Shown in pieces: positions 38,301 to 50,959 of a stretch of 64,000 nt of DNA; within the stretch, counting starts at the first letter, position 1, and every line of letters starts with the position of its first letter. The DNA comes from Macquaria australasica. Lineage: Eukaryota; Chordata; Actinopteri; Centrarchiformes; Percichthyidae. The notes under the pieces were generated by a model, which made no database searches, had not been told where the DNA came from, and saw nothing but the letters and a program-made list of their open reading frames with translations. A program made the position numbers and the translations under genes. The stretch lies in contig SEMN01000630.1 of assembly GCA_005408345.1 (NCBI GenBank), positions 1-64,000 on the forward strand. The letters are read 5' to 3'.

Positions 38301-41300
38301 AAATACCTGATTAATGCACTTCAATGGCTGCATAATAGTTACCTAGCTAGATGAATTATACAGTGCATGACTGAACACCAGCAATGGTCAGTTTGAATAT
38401 AAACGCAATGAGGACTGTTGGTTGGACAAACAAAGTCTTCTGAAGACGTCACATTGGGGGTCTGGAAAGTAGTGATGGGCATTTGCTGTTTTCTTTTTTC
38501 GTTTTCAATCAATTGAGACAATAATAAACAGATAAATCAATAATGGAAATAATCAGCCATTACAGCCTTACTGGAGTGTTTGGTGTAACAGTTTGACATC
38601 ATATAACTGCAAGTGCCCTGAGATAACTTTGTTATGATATGGCGCTATATAAATAAAACTGAATTGAAGTTAAAAATAGAATTGTGTTCTTTCTGCCTTA
38701 AAGCAAACAGTGTCATAAAAACAATACTCCACTACACATCCAGCTTTGTATTGACATGAGAAAGCTGAGATGGCCTGAAGTAACTTAATTTGGCGTGAGG
38801 TGGCTTATTGCCTGAACAGAAGCTCATATCCGGGACTTTTAAAAGCATTTCTTGCGTTGCGTCTGATGGGCCGATGTTAATTTGTGAACAGGATGGAGCG
38901 CAGAGACGGGAGAGGCGAGGGAGAGGCAGAGACAGCTGTGCAGTTAGAGTGCTGAAGGCCAGCTGTCAGAGGGGCTGATCTGCACAAGCAGGCGTGTGCA
39001 GGAATCCAAGAGAGTCACAGCTGAATCAGACTTTGTTACTGTACTTGGTGATCAACATGCACACACAGAATCAGGGTAAGCGCAGCACGAGGCGGGGGGC
39101 TTCTGCTCAGGACCAGTGACCTAAATTCTGATTGTCATGTTGAGTTGTGGTTTGAAAACAAGGGGTATATATAAAATTAGGTGTCATCAATAATTAGGTC
39201 ACACGATAGGCTGTGGTTTCAATAGCACTGCAATTACAGGCATTGAAACTCTGCAGGCTGTTACACACACATCTTATCATAAGTAACACGAGCAGAGTTT
39301 GCTAATGTCGTCTGTTTTAGGATAGTGTACGCTGATGATTCCGAGGAGAAAGTGCAACAACGTAAATCTCAGTGGTACAGTCGCTGACTGTCACCTGATG
39401 TCTGTAGCATGACCCAGAGGATTAGGCAGGGAGTTTGCTGAGGCTTGGTGTGTGTGTGTGCTGAGGGGGGGCCATAGTCTGCTGTGGTCAGTGTGCTCCA
39501 CAGGCTTGCATCCCAACAGGTGCTGAGCGTGTTGGGCGCTGATGGTGAATGGGCTCTTTGTTGCAGAGGATTCACCCTCAAAAGAGAGGGCAGAGACAGC
39601 AGAACCCCCCCACCCACACACACACACACACACTTATCAGCTGAGGGTGGTGGGTGTGTGGTGTGTTATGTCTTGCATCATTTCTATCCATAAACAAACC
39701 AAATTTAAAACTATGTGAGGAGGAGCGAATTTAGGGGGTCGGAGGCAACATATGACCATGGCTTTGGTAAACTACTACTATGCTAGATTAAAAATATATA
39801 TTATTATCATTATTATTTATTTATAAATAAGAAATATAATAAACAGAACTGGAGAAAGCCAACAGGACTGAGCAATAAAAAAAAATTAGCAAAGTGTGTG
39901 CATGTGTGACTGTTTGTGGGGGGTAGCTGGTGGTCAGGGTGCATGTGGTGCAAATGAAAGTACAGTAAGATAGAAATGTAAAACAAAAGAAGAAGAAAGG
40001 AGAACAACTGATAGAAAAGATATTGCATTAGATGTATGAGGTGTGTGGAATGTAATGGAATAAAATAGGTTCAAATTAGATTAGATCATAGGGCGCCCTG
40101 TTAGTGGTGGTGGTGGGATTTTGATAGTTATGGTGGCTTGTTTTAGAGGATTATGGGGAGGGGTGTTCTGGTTGTGCTTTGTGGATTAGCTGTATCTCAA
40201 CAAACAAACAACAGATCAGGGAAGAGGTGTGATTTCTAAAAATCCTAAACTGTTAGAAGAAAAAGAATAAGGTCTCTTAACCCTACACTGGTTTCAAATG
40301 TGTTATTAATTAGGTGCAGCTAACCCTAGCTCAATTTATAGCGCAATTTAATAATACCAATGGTTAAATTCAGTAAAACTGAAAAAGCTGGGGCAGGAGA
40401 CTAAACTAGATTATAGTCAACTGACACCACAACAACAGTACACAATTTGACTAAAGGATTTGTTAACCAACACAGCAGATAGAGCACAGTCAAACAGACA
40501 TATGCCTATTTGAAAAGTAAATATACTCAGCCTAATTCTAGTAGTCTTGAAGTAAGTTATCCCCAAAAGTCAGAATGCACATACTGAAGTACATTTTGTT
40601 GATAACACTTCTGAATGCAGGATTTTTACTTGTAATGGAGTATTTCTACATCACTGGTACTGCCAATCTTATATGAGTAGGCTAAAAGAAACTTCTTCCA
40701 CCACTGATGTTCACCATAGTAGTTACGTGTGTTAGCATGCTAACATTTGCTAATTATCACTAAACACACAGTGCAGCTGAGGCTGATGGGAATGTCATTA
40801 GTTTTGCAGGTACTTTGTCATGGATGATCACCAAAGTTATTACAACTGATCCTGTTTAAGAGAGTCCTCTTTGATTCTTTCTTTTTCCTCTGCTCTCCAT
40901 TCAACTCTCCATATTTGTCATGGTGCTTAATAGTGCAGTTGTGGACAATATGGAAATGGCCAGTTCCCTATGGGCTATTAACAGAAAATCCAAATCATCT
41001 CATGGGTGGAAACAAATTGTGCCACAGGCCAGATGAGTTTGACACATGCAATCTAAACATTTTTTCTTGTGAGAATTGAAACGATAAATTGACAAGATAA
41101 GTGTGAACACCCATGAAGTCAAACCACAAGCTGCTGGCTGTGAATTCAGCTCTGCCTAGTGGTTTTGGTTTAGAGGCATGTTTTATTATTCACAGCTTGT
41201 CTCTCATAATGACAGCCTGCACAAAAGCCACCAAAGCAAAGAGGTTGACACTGAAGTAACGTAAAATTTCACGTTAGTGTTTGTGGTCATTGCATGCAGC

Positions 41301-44300
41301 CCAGTCTGATTTAGATTTGTCACATACAGAAAAGAGCATGGCAGTTTATGAGCTGCATGATTAGTGAGAGTGAAGGATGCCTCAACACATGGCACATACA
41401 AAGGACATCCATGCATAATAATCATGATCATTCTTAGCACAATTGCAGAGAACATATGGGATTCAAAATATGCTAAATGAAATGAGGTTTCATTTGCACA
41501 ATTCAATGTATTTTTGGAGTGATGAGATAGAAGCCTGCAAGAGGAAGCTTTGAAGAAACTTGTTTCCATTTACCTCTCTGTAGGAAGCATACATAGGAAG
41601 TGAAAATATAGAGCAGAGAAAAATGTCATTCAAAACCAAAAGAGCTCTACTTTGTTTTTTGTTATTGTGCAACTTGTAGCAACACTTTGCAAGAGGAAAT
41701 GTTGTCATAGGCCTACAGCAGCAAAAAAACCAAATGCATTACATTTAGGACCTGTGGAAAAGATGATTACTGTGCAAATGACAATATAGAAACTGACCAG
41801 GTAACTGTTGCATATGAAAATTCTTGGAGGTTGTCTACGCGTATCTTACTTTTGTCATTTAAAATGTGCCTCACACTACCTGCCTACCGGGATGTTTTGT
41901 CTCCTAATTTTCATTTCCATTTTCTCTGTTCTTTATTTTAGAACAAACTTGCAAAGGCTCTGTATGACAACACTGCAGAGTGTGCAGATGAGCTGGCCTT
42001 CAGAAAAGGGGACATCGTGACGGTGATGGATCAATATGTGGCTGGCACCAGCGGATGGTGGATGTGCTCTCTTTATGGACGGCATGGCCTGGCCCCTGCA
42101 AATAGACTACAGCTTTTACCACAAACTGGAAACACTGTAGGCTTCTCAAGCCATGTCACAGAAAGCCCCAAATTAATTGTTGGTGAAACTGATGACAGTG
42201 CGCAAAATATCTACCAGATCCCAAGTGTACCTCGACTCTCCAGCAGCCCAGCTTATGAACGCATGGACATGATCTACAAGGTCCCGTCCACTCCTTTATC
42301 AGCTTCAAAAAGTCCAGTCCCATCAGCACTTAAGCACAGCACAGAAGGACCTGAGGGAAACCAGGTACAAATAGCTTTTTATGATTGAATTTATGTAGAA
42401 AAGAGCAAAAACCTAAATGTAGATGTTAGTCTGTCTATTGCTCTGAGGTCAAAGTTGGTCCTTTTCCTTGGGAAGTGTTCACTCTCCTTATTAGAGTGGT
42501 AGACTGTTTCAGAAATGCAACGCTGTGAAACCCCTGCTGGCAAAAGAGCTTACAGATGGGGACCAGGGGCCTCTCCATGGGGACAGGCATGCAGCACTGG
42601 GGTCTTTATGGGCCTGTAAAAGACAAACAGACACAAACTTCAGACACTTTTAACTGCAAACAGCAGCCCATGCCGCCAGGGACTCCAGAAATACAGAAGT
42701 GTCTGTACGGGTGCCTGTGCAGCAGAAGTTGGGGAGAAATATACCCACATGTTCACCATTTCCTCTCCTGCTCCAGGGGAGTCCTATTCCCTTCTACAGT
42801 AGCCACCTAATATTCAATGCGCAGCATGGTTTCTATTATAGAGCTGCATTAATTGGCAAAGTACATGCATAATGGGGTTCTCCGGTACTCTCAACGGGCT
42901 TTAGAGCAAACACTGTCCCCATAAATGTGTTGATGTAGAGGTCAATGAGGTAGATGTAGCTTTGATCAAAGCAGCGCAAGTGTTGCCAGTCAACCCCAAT
43001 ATTACAGCCTGTCTGTCTTGTCTGTAGCCTTCATTCTTCAGCATGGTGTCCGGTCCAAAAGGGGAAGTTTATGATGTCCCGAGCCAAGCAAGACGAGCGT
43101 CTCTTTTGACTGTGAGCTCCTGAAAATATACACAACAAAATGCATCATAAGTAGTGACTATAGATATTCTGCCACTTGACTGGGTACTAGTCTGATGTCT
43201 TTACTGTTATTGTGATTTTGTATTTGCAGGCATCAACAACTCCAAGACATATGCCACAAACACACTCACTGCTTCCAATTTTGGAGCTGGAGAAAAGATT
43301 TGACTCTCCGGAGAGTTTAAGGTGTAGCAGTCCAGGAGACTCTTATGTAAGTTTCAGACATTTGGAGGGATTAATGAAGTAAGGAACCTATGATGTGCTC
43401 ACTTTAAAATGCAGTCTTTCTTTCAACATTTTTTTTACATATTCTTTGTCTCTGCTAAAGGCTCAGTATGCTTGAAATGAACTAGCTCATACGACATGAC
43501 GTCTGACTGTGTTTAAAAGCAAAAACATTAACACCTGTTCCAAATGGCCACACTCAAAGGTGGGGTGAAAAGGCTGCTGTCATAGCCTCCTCCTGGCTGC
43601 GTCACACTGCCTCCCTGATCTCTATCTAAGAACAGGCTGTCTTTGCTTTGTAGTCTCGATGCAATGAATAGTACAAATGGAGATAACAGTGCACACTTTC
43701 AGACAGTCTCTTCTCGAAGGCATTCATGGTGTTGTACTCGGTTGTAGACATGAAAAGTAGCTGTGTAAAGAATGGAAAAAGAGCTTGAGAGAGATGTTCA
43801 AACCATGACAGGCACCCCAATTCTCACGTCGGGAATGTGTAGGGCAGAGGTTTCAGACCCTTTTAGACAATCCGACAAGCACTTAGTTTGAAGCATACTG
43901 AGGCACCTATTTTATTAGTAGAAATGAATGTCTGCTTCATTCTTAAAGGCCTTTTCTTTCTGCGTAACTGTAATATTGACAACTTTGTTCTTGTGCACAG
44001 GTGTATGCAGTTCCTCCACCTTTGCATCAGGACCCAAACTATGACATCCCTGTTCCCTCAGCCACAGAGGCCCAACAGAAAATGATTGGTGGATACAGCA
44101 CCCTTCCCAACCCCCGCAAGCCTGAGTGGATTTATGATGTGCCAGTGGGTCCTGAGAAGCAAAGTCCACCCCAAGGCTCCTATGATACTATGCCCACCAA
44201 AGCCGTTTGCAGGCAGCTCTATGACACTCTTCCAACACATGCTTGGCCCATTCAAAGAGGCAGTCCAACTCCCTCCCTTTATGATATACCAAAACCCAGT

Positions 44301-46111
44301 TCTCCGAGTCCACCCAAAGTGCTGCCAAGGGTCCCGATGTATGACAAGCCCCTAACTCAGAGGCTCACAGAGGAGTTAATATATGCAGTTCCACCCCAGG
44401 AGGAACCCCTCATCCGAGTTCTCAGCGATCCCCCCAGTGATCATATACCCCTAGAGTGCAGGGGCGACTCAGGCAACACTCATGAACTCACAAGGGTGCG
44501 TCTGCAGCGAATGAGGAACTTTCTGGCCTGTACGTCTTTCCAAGACCTTCCAGGAAGTGGGGAGTCACTGGCACAGGAGGGCGAGCGAGGTAGAACCATA
44601 CAACTCTCTGTAGCAGACAGTCAAAGAATCAGCACGGCCTCCAGCTCCTCCACCAGCTCCTGTGACTCTCTGACTCTGAGCTCCTCCTCTCCAGAGCCTC
44701 TGCGAGAAGTGGCGCTCAGCCAGGACGAGGCCTGTCGCAGACTTCTAGACCTGCAGGAGACCGTTTGCAGGGCCGTGCCCTGTCTCATGGAATTTGTCAG
44801 CAGTCACTGGAGGAGCAAAAATCATCTGGAGAAACACCTGAAGGAGATCAAAGAAGCAGCAGAGGGGATTGCATGTTCTCTGACGTCCTTCCTAAATTTT
44901 GCCCTGGACATTAAGGGCAATGCCTGCCATTTGACCGATGCCAACCTTCAGACGAGGCTCTATAAACAGCTGTCCATTGTAGAAGACTCAGGTGTGATCC
45001 TACAACAAACAGTTAGTGCTCTGAATGTGGCTGGCTGGCCCCTCAATACACTTTGTCAGGACCCAGGGCAGGTCCAGACACCTGACCAACTGGAACGCTT
45101 CGTTATGGTGGCACGCACAGTTCCAGAAGATGTCAAGCGCTTGGTGTCCATCATCAATGCCAATGGCAAGCTTCTGTTCAGAGTCCCTCAGAAAGATCCA
45201 GATCCTCTCAACACCATAGGTCAGCCAGAGACAAAGATAAGTCCTGATGTTAGTGAACAAGGAGGGGACTTAGTGGAGGATGACAATGACTATGTCGAGC
45301 TGCAGGTGAAAGCATCTAATCTTCTAAGTCATTATAAATAATATAGGTTACTGAATGATGAGCTTTTAACCGAGGAAAGCCCAAAGCATACTTACTAATG
45401 TAATTTTTTGCTATTGACTTTTCCTCAGACTAAGAATGAGTTTGAAAAGCAGGAGAAGGAAGTGCAGAAGGAACCAAAAGAAAATGTCACACCAGTCTCT
45501 AACAAGGCACAGGTGAGTATCTCCTATTAACACAAGGGATTTATTCCTTCTTAATGAGCATGATGAAAACAAAAAACACCTATGCCTCTTAGAAAATTAG
45601 ATTTTTATATATCCATCTACAATGTAGCTAGCAAGGATTTAAGGTTCATATTTGGCCATCTTCACCTCCTTTCTTCAATTTCTCCACTGCTCAGGCTGAT
45701 AACAAGCGTCACTCCTCTCAGTCCGGAAGTGGCACAGAAGAACATCGTCTGTCCTCCCTGTCAGAGCACTGCCGGCTTTACTTTGGCGCTCTCCAGAAGG
45801 CCATTGGGGGATTTGTGGGCAGTCTTCAGGATGGCCAGCCGCCAGAGAAATTCATCTCACAAAGTAAGCTGGTGATCATGGTGGGCCAGAGATTGGTGGA
45901 CACCCTGTACAGGGAGGCCCAACGTGGAGGGTCCAGCCAGAGCCTCCTGTGTAAGAGCAACCACCTGTGTGCTCTCCTGAAGCAGCTGGCTGTGGCCACC
46001 AAGAAGGCGGCACTGCATTTCCCGGATAAGCAATCTCTACACGAGGCTCAAGAGTTTGCAAAGGAACTGGCCCAAAGAGCACAGCACTTTCGTTTATCAC
46101 TTGACCTCTGA
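32309..46111 (+). CDS. cass4: Cas scaffolding protein family member 4, seven coding exons
   Basis: This is a docking protein of focal adhesions that links Src/FAK-family kinases to SH2 adaptors. Coding exons are 32309-32311 (ATG only), 41942-42364, 43028-43111, 43230-43346, 44001-45305, 45429-45512 and 45695-46111. Every intron is phase 0 and GT-AG, and the total is 810 aa. Residues 4-62 form an SH3 domain (ALYD, GWW, LAPANRL). About 75-360 is the substrate region with roughly a dozen YxxP-type sites (IYQIP, IYKVP, VYDVP, NYDIP, IYDVP, LYDIP). GGYSTLPNP is a CASS4 signature. A serine-rich run (STASSSSTSS) is followed by a helical-bundle domain. DNDYVELQ ends exon 5 and resembles the Src-binding YDYV motif of Cas proteins. 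Residues 673-810 form the conserved C-terminal FAT-like domain (LSEHCRLYFGAL, SKLVIMVGQ). Length is close to the mammalian protein. No break was seen. Confidence 0.96.
32312..34027 (+). other. cass4: cass4 intron 1, left part
   Basis: AT-rich intronic sequence. No repeat or exon can be supported between the exon 1 donor and the repeat cluster at 34028. Confidence 0.5.
34028..34408 (-). mobile_element. LINE/SINE-type repeat with ATCC tail
   Basis: It begins 'catccatccattttctgtac' then 'cgcttatcctcttagagggt', and carries 'cggacacggggagaacatgc' near 34290. The GGAT-type tail on the left puts it in minus orientation. The end shares its terminal about 60 bp pattern with the Rex3 copy at 4041. Partial relatives occur at 7860-7970, 12270-12335 and 49134-49225. 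It encodes no protein; the open frames here are spurious. Confidence 0.7.
34417..34632 (-). mobile_element. L2-clade LINE 3' fragment
   Basis: It has the same 3' non-coding sequence as the L2 copies at 65 and 57019 ('agcgccatatcataacaaag', 'cccaacagttcccaccatga'). It is truncated after about 215 bp and directly adjoins the preceding repeat. Confidence 0.85.
34845..35350. repeat. Unclassified interspersed repeat, inverted partner of 23355-23860
   Basis: Matching blocks are 'actctgcagttcccctcagc' and 'cagcttgttgcgctgtcccc', read against the other copy in reverse complement. It also carries a 17-bp local duplication ('caactagctgttaaagt', 35028-35061). Confidence 0.6.
36088..36561. mobile_element. 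MITE with TAA target duplication
   Basis: The ends AGGCTTTTACACAC and, inverted, AGGCATTTACACAC are flanked by TAA at 36085-36087 and 36562-36564. The 3-bp TAA duplication points to the PIF/Harbinger superfamily. There is no transposase; the frame at 36131-36397 has no recognisable family. Confidence 0.55.
36600..41941 (+). other. cass4: cass4 intron 1, right part
   Basis: It contains an L2 tail fragment at 38602-38666 (plus orientation, 'gataactttgttatgatatg'), a CA run at 39612-39634 and otherwise unassigned AT-rich sequence. A possible alternative 5' exon ends at about 39076 (see findings). No other coding exon can be supported. Confidence 0.45.
38602..38666 (+). mobile_element. L2-clade LINE 3' tail
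   Basis: It reads 'agtgccctgagataactttg' to 'aaaactgaattgaa', the reverse complement of the tail of the copy at 65. Only the last about 65 bp are present. Confidence 0.8.
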
Positions 46112-46326
46112 AAGCGCACATATCACGCATATTGATGTGTTTGTACAGCAAAAGTCATTTAGCTATCTGTTTCCTTATTCATTAATTTCATATTCATATT
46201 ACTACCTTCAAGCTTCACTAGCCAAAAAGATTGTTGGTTTTTGCTGAATGTTAAAATGTTAAAGATGTTAGAGAAAGTTGCTGGGACAAGCATAACAATT
46301 CAGATATGGAGTTGTATTTGTACTAA

Positions 46327-46363
46327 AATAAAAGACTTCAACACAGTGGAGTTCCGAAATAAA
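46327..46363 (+). terminator. cass4: cass4 polyadenylation signals
   Basis: Canonical AATAAA hexamers lie at 46327-46332 and 46358-46363, about 215-250 bp after the stop codon. They are good candidates for 3'-end formation. Confidence 0.6.
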
Positions 46364-46369
46364 TTGCAC

Positions 46370-49120
46370 ATTTAGGATATTGTACTCAAGCCAATTTTAA
46401 AATGCAATTTTAAAAATAATGTATAAAATATGATTTGTTTTATATAATTTACAACAATTTTGTATTATCTAAATATATTGTTTATGTGGATGTTTTATGT
46501 ATGTTATTACTTTATTGTGTAAGAGGTATACTCTCCAGAGTAGTAGTTTGATACTGTCTACTTTTTCTGAATATCTATGTAAATATTCTAAAAAATGTGT
46601 TATGCATTCCCAAACTTTTCTTGGCAAGAGTACAACACATGTTGGATTTTTATTGATATTAAAATGAAAAACTGAAAACTGAAAATTTATGTTGTTTTGT
46701 TAACATCTATCTGAAGCATACGTAAAGAAAACAGTTGTGAACTCTGTAGGCAAAATAATGCAAAATTATACAACTAACTCAGCCAGTGAAACAATGAATC
46801 AGATTATATCACAGTTATCACAGAGTCTACACATTTATAAAAGAAATTTATAATAAAAAGCATGCATTACAAACTGGGGGTGTGTGCAGTTGGAAAGACG
46901 TGGGTGTTTACTGGACAGACAGGGTTTAACGAGAAGATGTTGGTTGCATTATGGGAAATGTAGCATCCAGTGTTTTTGATGATTTACCCATACTAGGGAC
47001 TAAAGGTCAAAATATTGTGACTTCTGCTGCTTTGATTTTTTCCCCAAACGTATAAAAGTGCAATAGTAAATAACTAGAGTGTAACAGTGTGATTTGTTAT
47101 TGCTCATTGCAGCGGAACTGATCTTTTCCACTGTACTGCCTCTACAGTGGAGGTCAGAGGTAAGCGTCATTACAGAACAGGAACCCTGGGCACTAACCCC
47201 ACAGCTTTAGTGTCTCGCTTACCGGTAATCCTGTAATGCACACAATTTTGTCTCAGTTGACCTTTTACCACCCACATATGCCTATGGGATGCCAGCACTA
47301 TGTGGACCTTTCACTTTCAGACTGCTAGTACTATGAAAGACCAAAAGGTGGTTAAAAATCTTTCATAATGTTTCAGTCATTCAACTTTTGTACTTTGACC
47401 CTCTAACTAAGATTCTGTTATGGGTGCCTTTGCCTTTGGGCCACATTGTGAAATAAGAAAAATCTGATATTTCTGGATAATTTAACTAATAAATTGTATT
47501 GTAAACATGCACTTTTTCACGGTTTGGTACCCAAAGCATCTACTGTCTTGCAGGTTCAATTTTAAGCATTACTACAATCAAACAGAACAGATGGTTGGTC
47601 CCTTTGATTACAAAGGCAGGATCCTGGCTGCACAAGTATGACCAGAACTTAACAAAAAGGAATAGTAATATCAAAACACTATGAAGCTGACAGTAATGTA
47701 GAATAACAAACAATACATGCAAATACAATTTTTCATGGGTGCATGGACCCAAGGCTGGATTACCAACAGGGCAAAATGAGCTCCTGAAAGCCCCAGGTCC
47801 ACTGTGTGCCAAGTAATTGATTAATTGTAAGTGGCCAGCATTTATATAACACTTTTATCCAAAGCACTTTACAGTTTGCCTCTCATTCACCCATTCACAT
47901 AAACACACACTGATGGCACTGACCTACCATGCACAGAGCTGGCCTTACCATCTGGAGCAGTTTTAGGTTCAGTGTCTTGCCCCTGCAAGGACATTTTGAC
48001 ATGTGGACAGAAGGAGCAAGGAATTGAACCGCCAACCCTGTGATTAGTGGACAACTAACACACAATTTCAAAGGCCTTCAGATGGGTCCTGCGTTATTGC
48101 CTGATCTTGAGGCCATGTCTTGAAAAGGGCCCTGTTTCAAAATCTAGTTTTAAGACCTTCATTATTTTAGCTGATATTGTGTCTACAAGGTGCATATTCA
48201 TTATTTTGAATTCAATCAACACCACACAGCAAACCTGAAGGCATGCAATAATCCAGCATAGGAATACTGAACACAACGTACAGAGAAAGGGAGGAACGAG
48301 GGGTCAATATGGGCCAAGCGGCTCATTTTGCCCCAGTGCCCCCTACCAGCTTATTCTGGCCATGAAACAACCTTAATTCCTTATACCTTGAGATAGTAAG
48401 GTGCTTTAAAATAGGAATTATTATTGGAGCTTTATGTTATACATTATTACATTATGATACACACTACTGTACAAAGAGAAATATACAGAGCAAATGTCAG
48501 TCACTCTATAAATGTATCTGAAGCAGAGCATTGGAGGGCATGCGCTCACATGGCTCTGCTTCATGTGTGGATGTCCAGCCCCCATTTCAGTACCTCATTC
48601 TAAAAGTCACAGCCATGTGATTGTGCATTTTGAAGAGCAGGGATGGAAAGACATATGTTATGAGTCTGGGAGTCAGAAATGTTTTTAGTTGTTTAATAGC
48701 AAATGGTGTGCAGTATACACACTTTCAGCACGTCGGCCACTCACCATCAGGGCTTGAGTCTGCGTCCTTGGTTTACGGTAGATCGCTTAGTGTCACTACT
48801 AGATCACTACTGGCTACAATGTTGAGAGTTTGCAAAAAATAAAGGAGAGGTCCACTGCTGAATGACTGCTGCACACACACAAGCAGTTCATAATTGTATG
48901 CTGCCCTCTAGCAGTAGTGTGGGGATATGACTTCAGTCACATGCCTTTTGCTACTTATTCAGGCAGAAGGAAATTCTGATTATCTACACAGGACATTTGG
49001 AATTTACTTCATGACTGATTGATCATTCAGTGAAATATATCAGTATATTTTTACATCATAGTAACATTCTTTAACAGTGTGCAATTTAGGTGTGTGTTTC
49101 TCTCAACTTTGAATTTTATA
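46370..49120. other. Intergenic region downstream of cass4
   Basis: AT-rich. 47830-48050 looks like an old LINE-type repeat ('tccaaagcactttacagttt', 'tcattcacccattcacataa'). 48300-48360 resembles a motif also present near 8570. No gene is supported. Confidence 0.45.
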
Positions 49121-49133
49121 AAATTGTAGTTCC

Positions 49134-49398
49134 ATTCCAGAGTGTACCCCGCCTCTCGCCCAATGTCAGCTGGGATCGGCTCCAGACCCCCCTGTGACCC
49201 TCTATGGATAAGTGGTATAGATAATGGATGGAAAATTGTAGTTCTAAAAACCAAAATCTAAATGTTCAAGACTGATACATGATAAGGAGAAATTCCAGGA
49301 AATTGTTCAGATCAATATAAAGAGTCGGTCTAGACCTGCTCTATTCGAAAAAGTGCCCTGAGATAACTTTGTTATGATATGGCGCTATATAAATAAAT
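49134..49398 (+). mobile_element. Two LINE 3' ends in plus orientation
   Basis: 49134-49225 is the terminal part of the 34028-type repeat ('ccgcctctcgcccaatgtca' to 'ataatggatgg'). 49319-49398 is an L2 tail ('agagtcggtctagacctgct' to 'ggcgctatataaataaa'). Confidence 0.75.
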
Positions 49399-50125
49399 AA
49401 ACATCAATAAACATCAAAACAACTGATCCATGGGGGCTTTTAAAAAGGAATGTCAATAGCAAAACTTTGCATAACTTACATGTATTGAAACATTATGAGG
49501 TGACAGTAGACACATTGCTTCATTTCTTTTAGTCTGCTGAGAAGGCCCTGATAGGCCTGCTCTGAAAATCTGTGGAAGCACAGCGACCACACTGCAATGT
49601 TATTTGTTTGGAGCACTCAGGTATGGGGAACTTATGAATTTGCAAAATATCAGTTATTTTTAGGTCTGTTGTTAGATTACATTAAATTCACGTTGGACTA
49701 TTTTACTACAACAGGTGGGAAAACTACAACTTGCTGATTGGTTGGTTCGCACTAAAAGTCTGGAGATAAAAAGAGTAGTTACATAGACAGTAAGTCTATG
49801 GTAAAAAGTCTTTTTTGGGCCAGTGTGCATCACGTGACGGACCCAGAAGTTCTAATTACGCTGTTCGGCCACTATGTCAAATTGGCTTCAAAGTGGGGGC
49901 TATTCCTCTGGCTCTGTGATTTTGTGCAGGGGTTTTTCATATCAAGCTGATGCTTCTTTGGTTAATCCTGTTGAAACTCCTTGTTTCTCACCATCCTGTA
50001 AGAATAATAACAGAGCTATTCACTCTCTGTTTCAGAGTGAGGTTGTCACAAAGCCTTATGTCACTACATATTGGAGTAACTTTACTAAGATATTAGTTGG
50101 ACATTTGGTCATTGCCTCATAAATA

Positions 50126-50957
50126 GTTTATTACTAATAAGATTAGAGAGATTTCCTTTAAAATTATACACAAGTTTTACTCTGCAAAGCATTTTCTCAA
50201 GAGATTTAAGGATGATCTAAATGTAAATTGTTCATGTTGCACAGCTCAAATAGAAACTGTGCCCCATCTTTTCTGGCATTGTAAAACATTATGGAAAGAT
50301 GTTTCTAAATGTATTACTGACATCTTGTACAAAGATTATGCATTATTTTATAAACATGTTATATTCAGTTTCTTTACCTATGACAGGACATTTGAGGAAA
50401 AGGCATATATCTTAAATCTATTGGTTATAGCCAACTTCTATATAGGCTACATAAGTGTAAGCTTACAAACCAAAGACCCCCCCCCCCCTTTTTTTTAACA
50501 TAGATTTTTAATCTTGTACCAATACAAAGGCCATAAAAACAGTAAAGGAATGTGTTGCCTGTAAAGTATGTATGTAAATAAAATGTGTTCTGAGCACAGT
50601 TTGCATCCCAATGAAGATGTGTCTCACCGATTTTCTTCAGTGTTCTGAAGGAGCCGATCTTTTTGGACTGAGATTGACTGGATAAAATAAGAGACACTGG
50701 TTTTCTATGAGTTGTATGCTGACTGTATAGGTGCCTTGATTCTTAAAGTGTCTATACAATTACAAATTGTGCACATTTCCCCCTTTTTATTAATTATTAT
50801 TATTAATGTACTTATTTTTTGTCTATTTTTCTCACCTTCTGCGGTTGCCCCCTGGCATATTTGTTTGAATGTTTGAATTTTGCACTGTGGTTCTTATTGT
50901 CAAAATGTGTGACATGTGCAATTTGTTCAATAAAAAATAAATAAATAAATAAATAAA
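50126..50957 (+). mobile_element. L1-clade LINE, C-terminal ORF2 remnant and 3' end
   Basis: One frame from about 50126 to 50498 is open and reads NKIREISFKIIHKFY, then ETVPHLFWHCKTLWKDV, then a final LLVIANFYIGY segment. The motif order, with a cysteine/histidine zinc-knuckle-like cluster (CSCC.. HLFWHC), fits the extreme C-terminus of L1-type ORF2 proteins. Upstream sequence (49870-50122) is too decayed to assign. The 3' side ends in an A-rich AAAT tandem (50930-50957), consistent with a LINE tail. The reverse transcriptase and endonuclease are lost. Confidence 0.65.
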
Positions 50958-50959
50958 CT

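Noticed and set aside
41204..41708. Two overlapping minus-strand frames in cass4 intron 1
   Set aside because: AT-rich with no motif, no splice support and no repeat identity; chance frames.
42556..42810. 84-codon plus frame between cass4 exons 2 and 3
   Set aside because: Exons 2 and 3 join in phase without it, and it has no acceptor or Cas-like YxxP motif.
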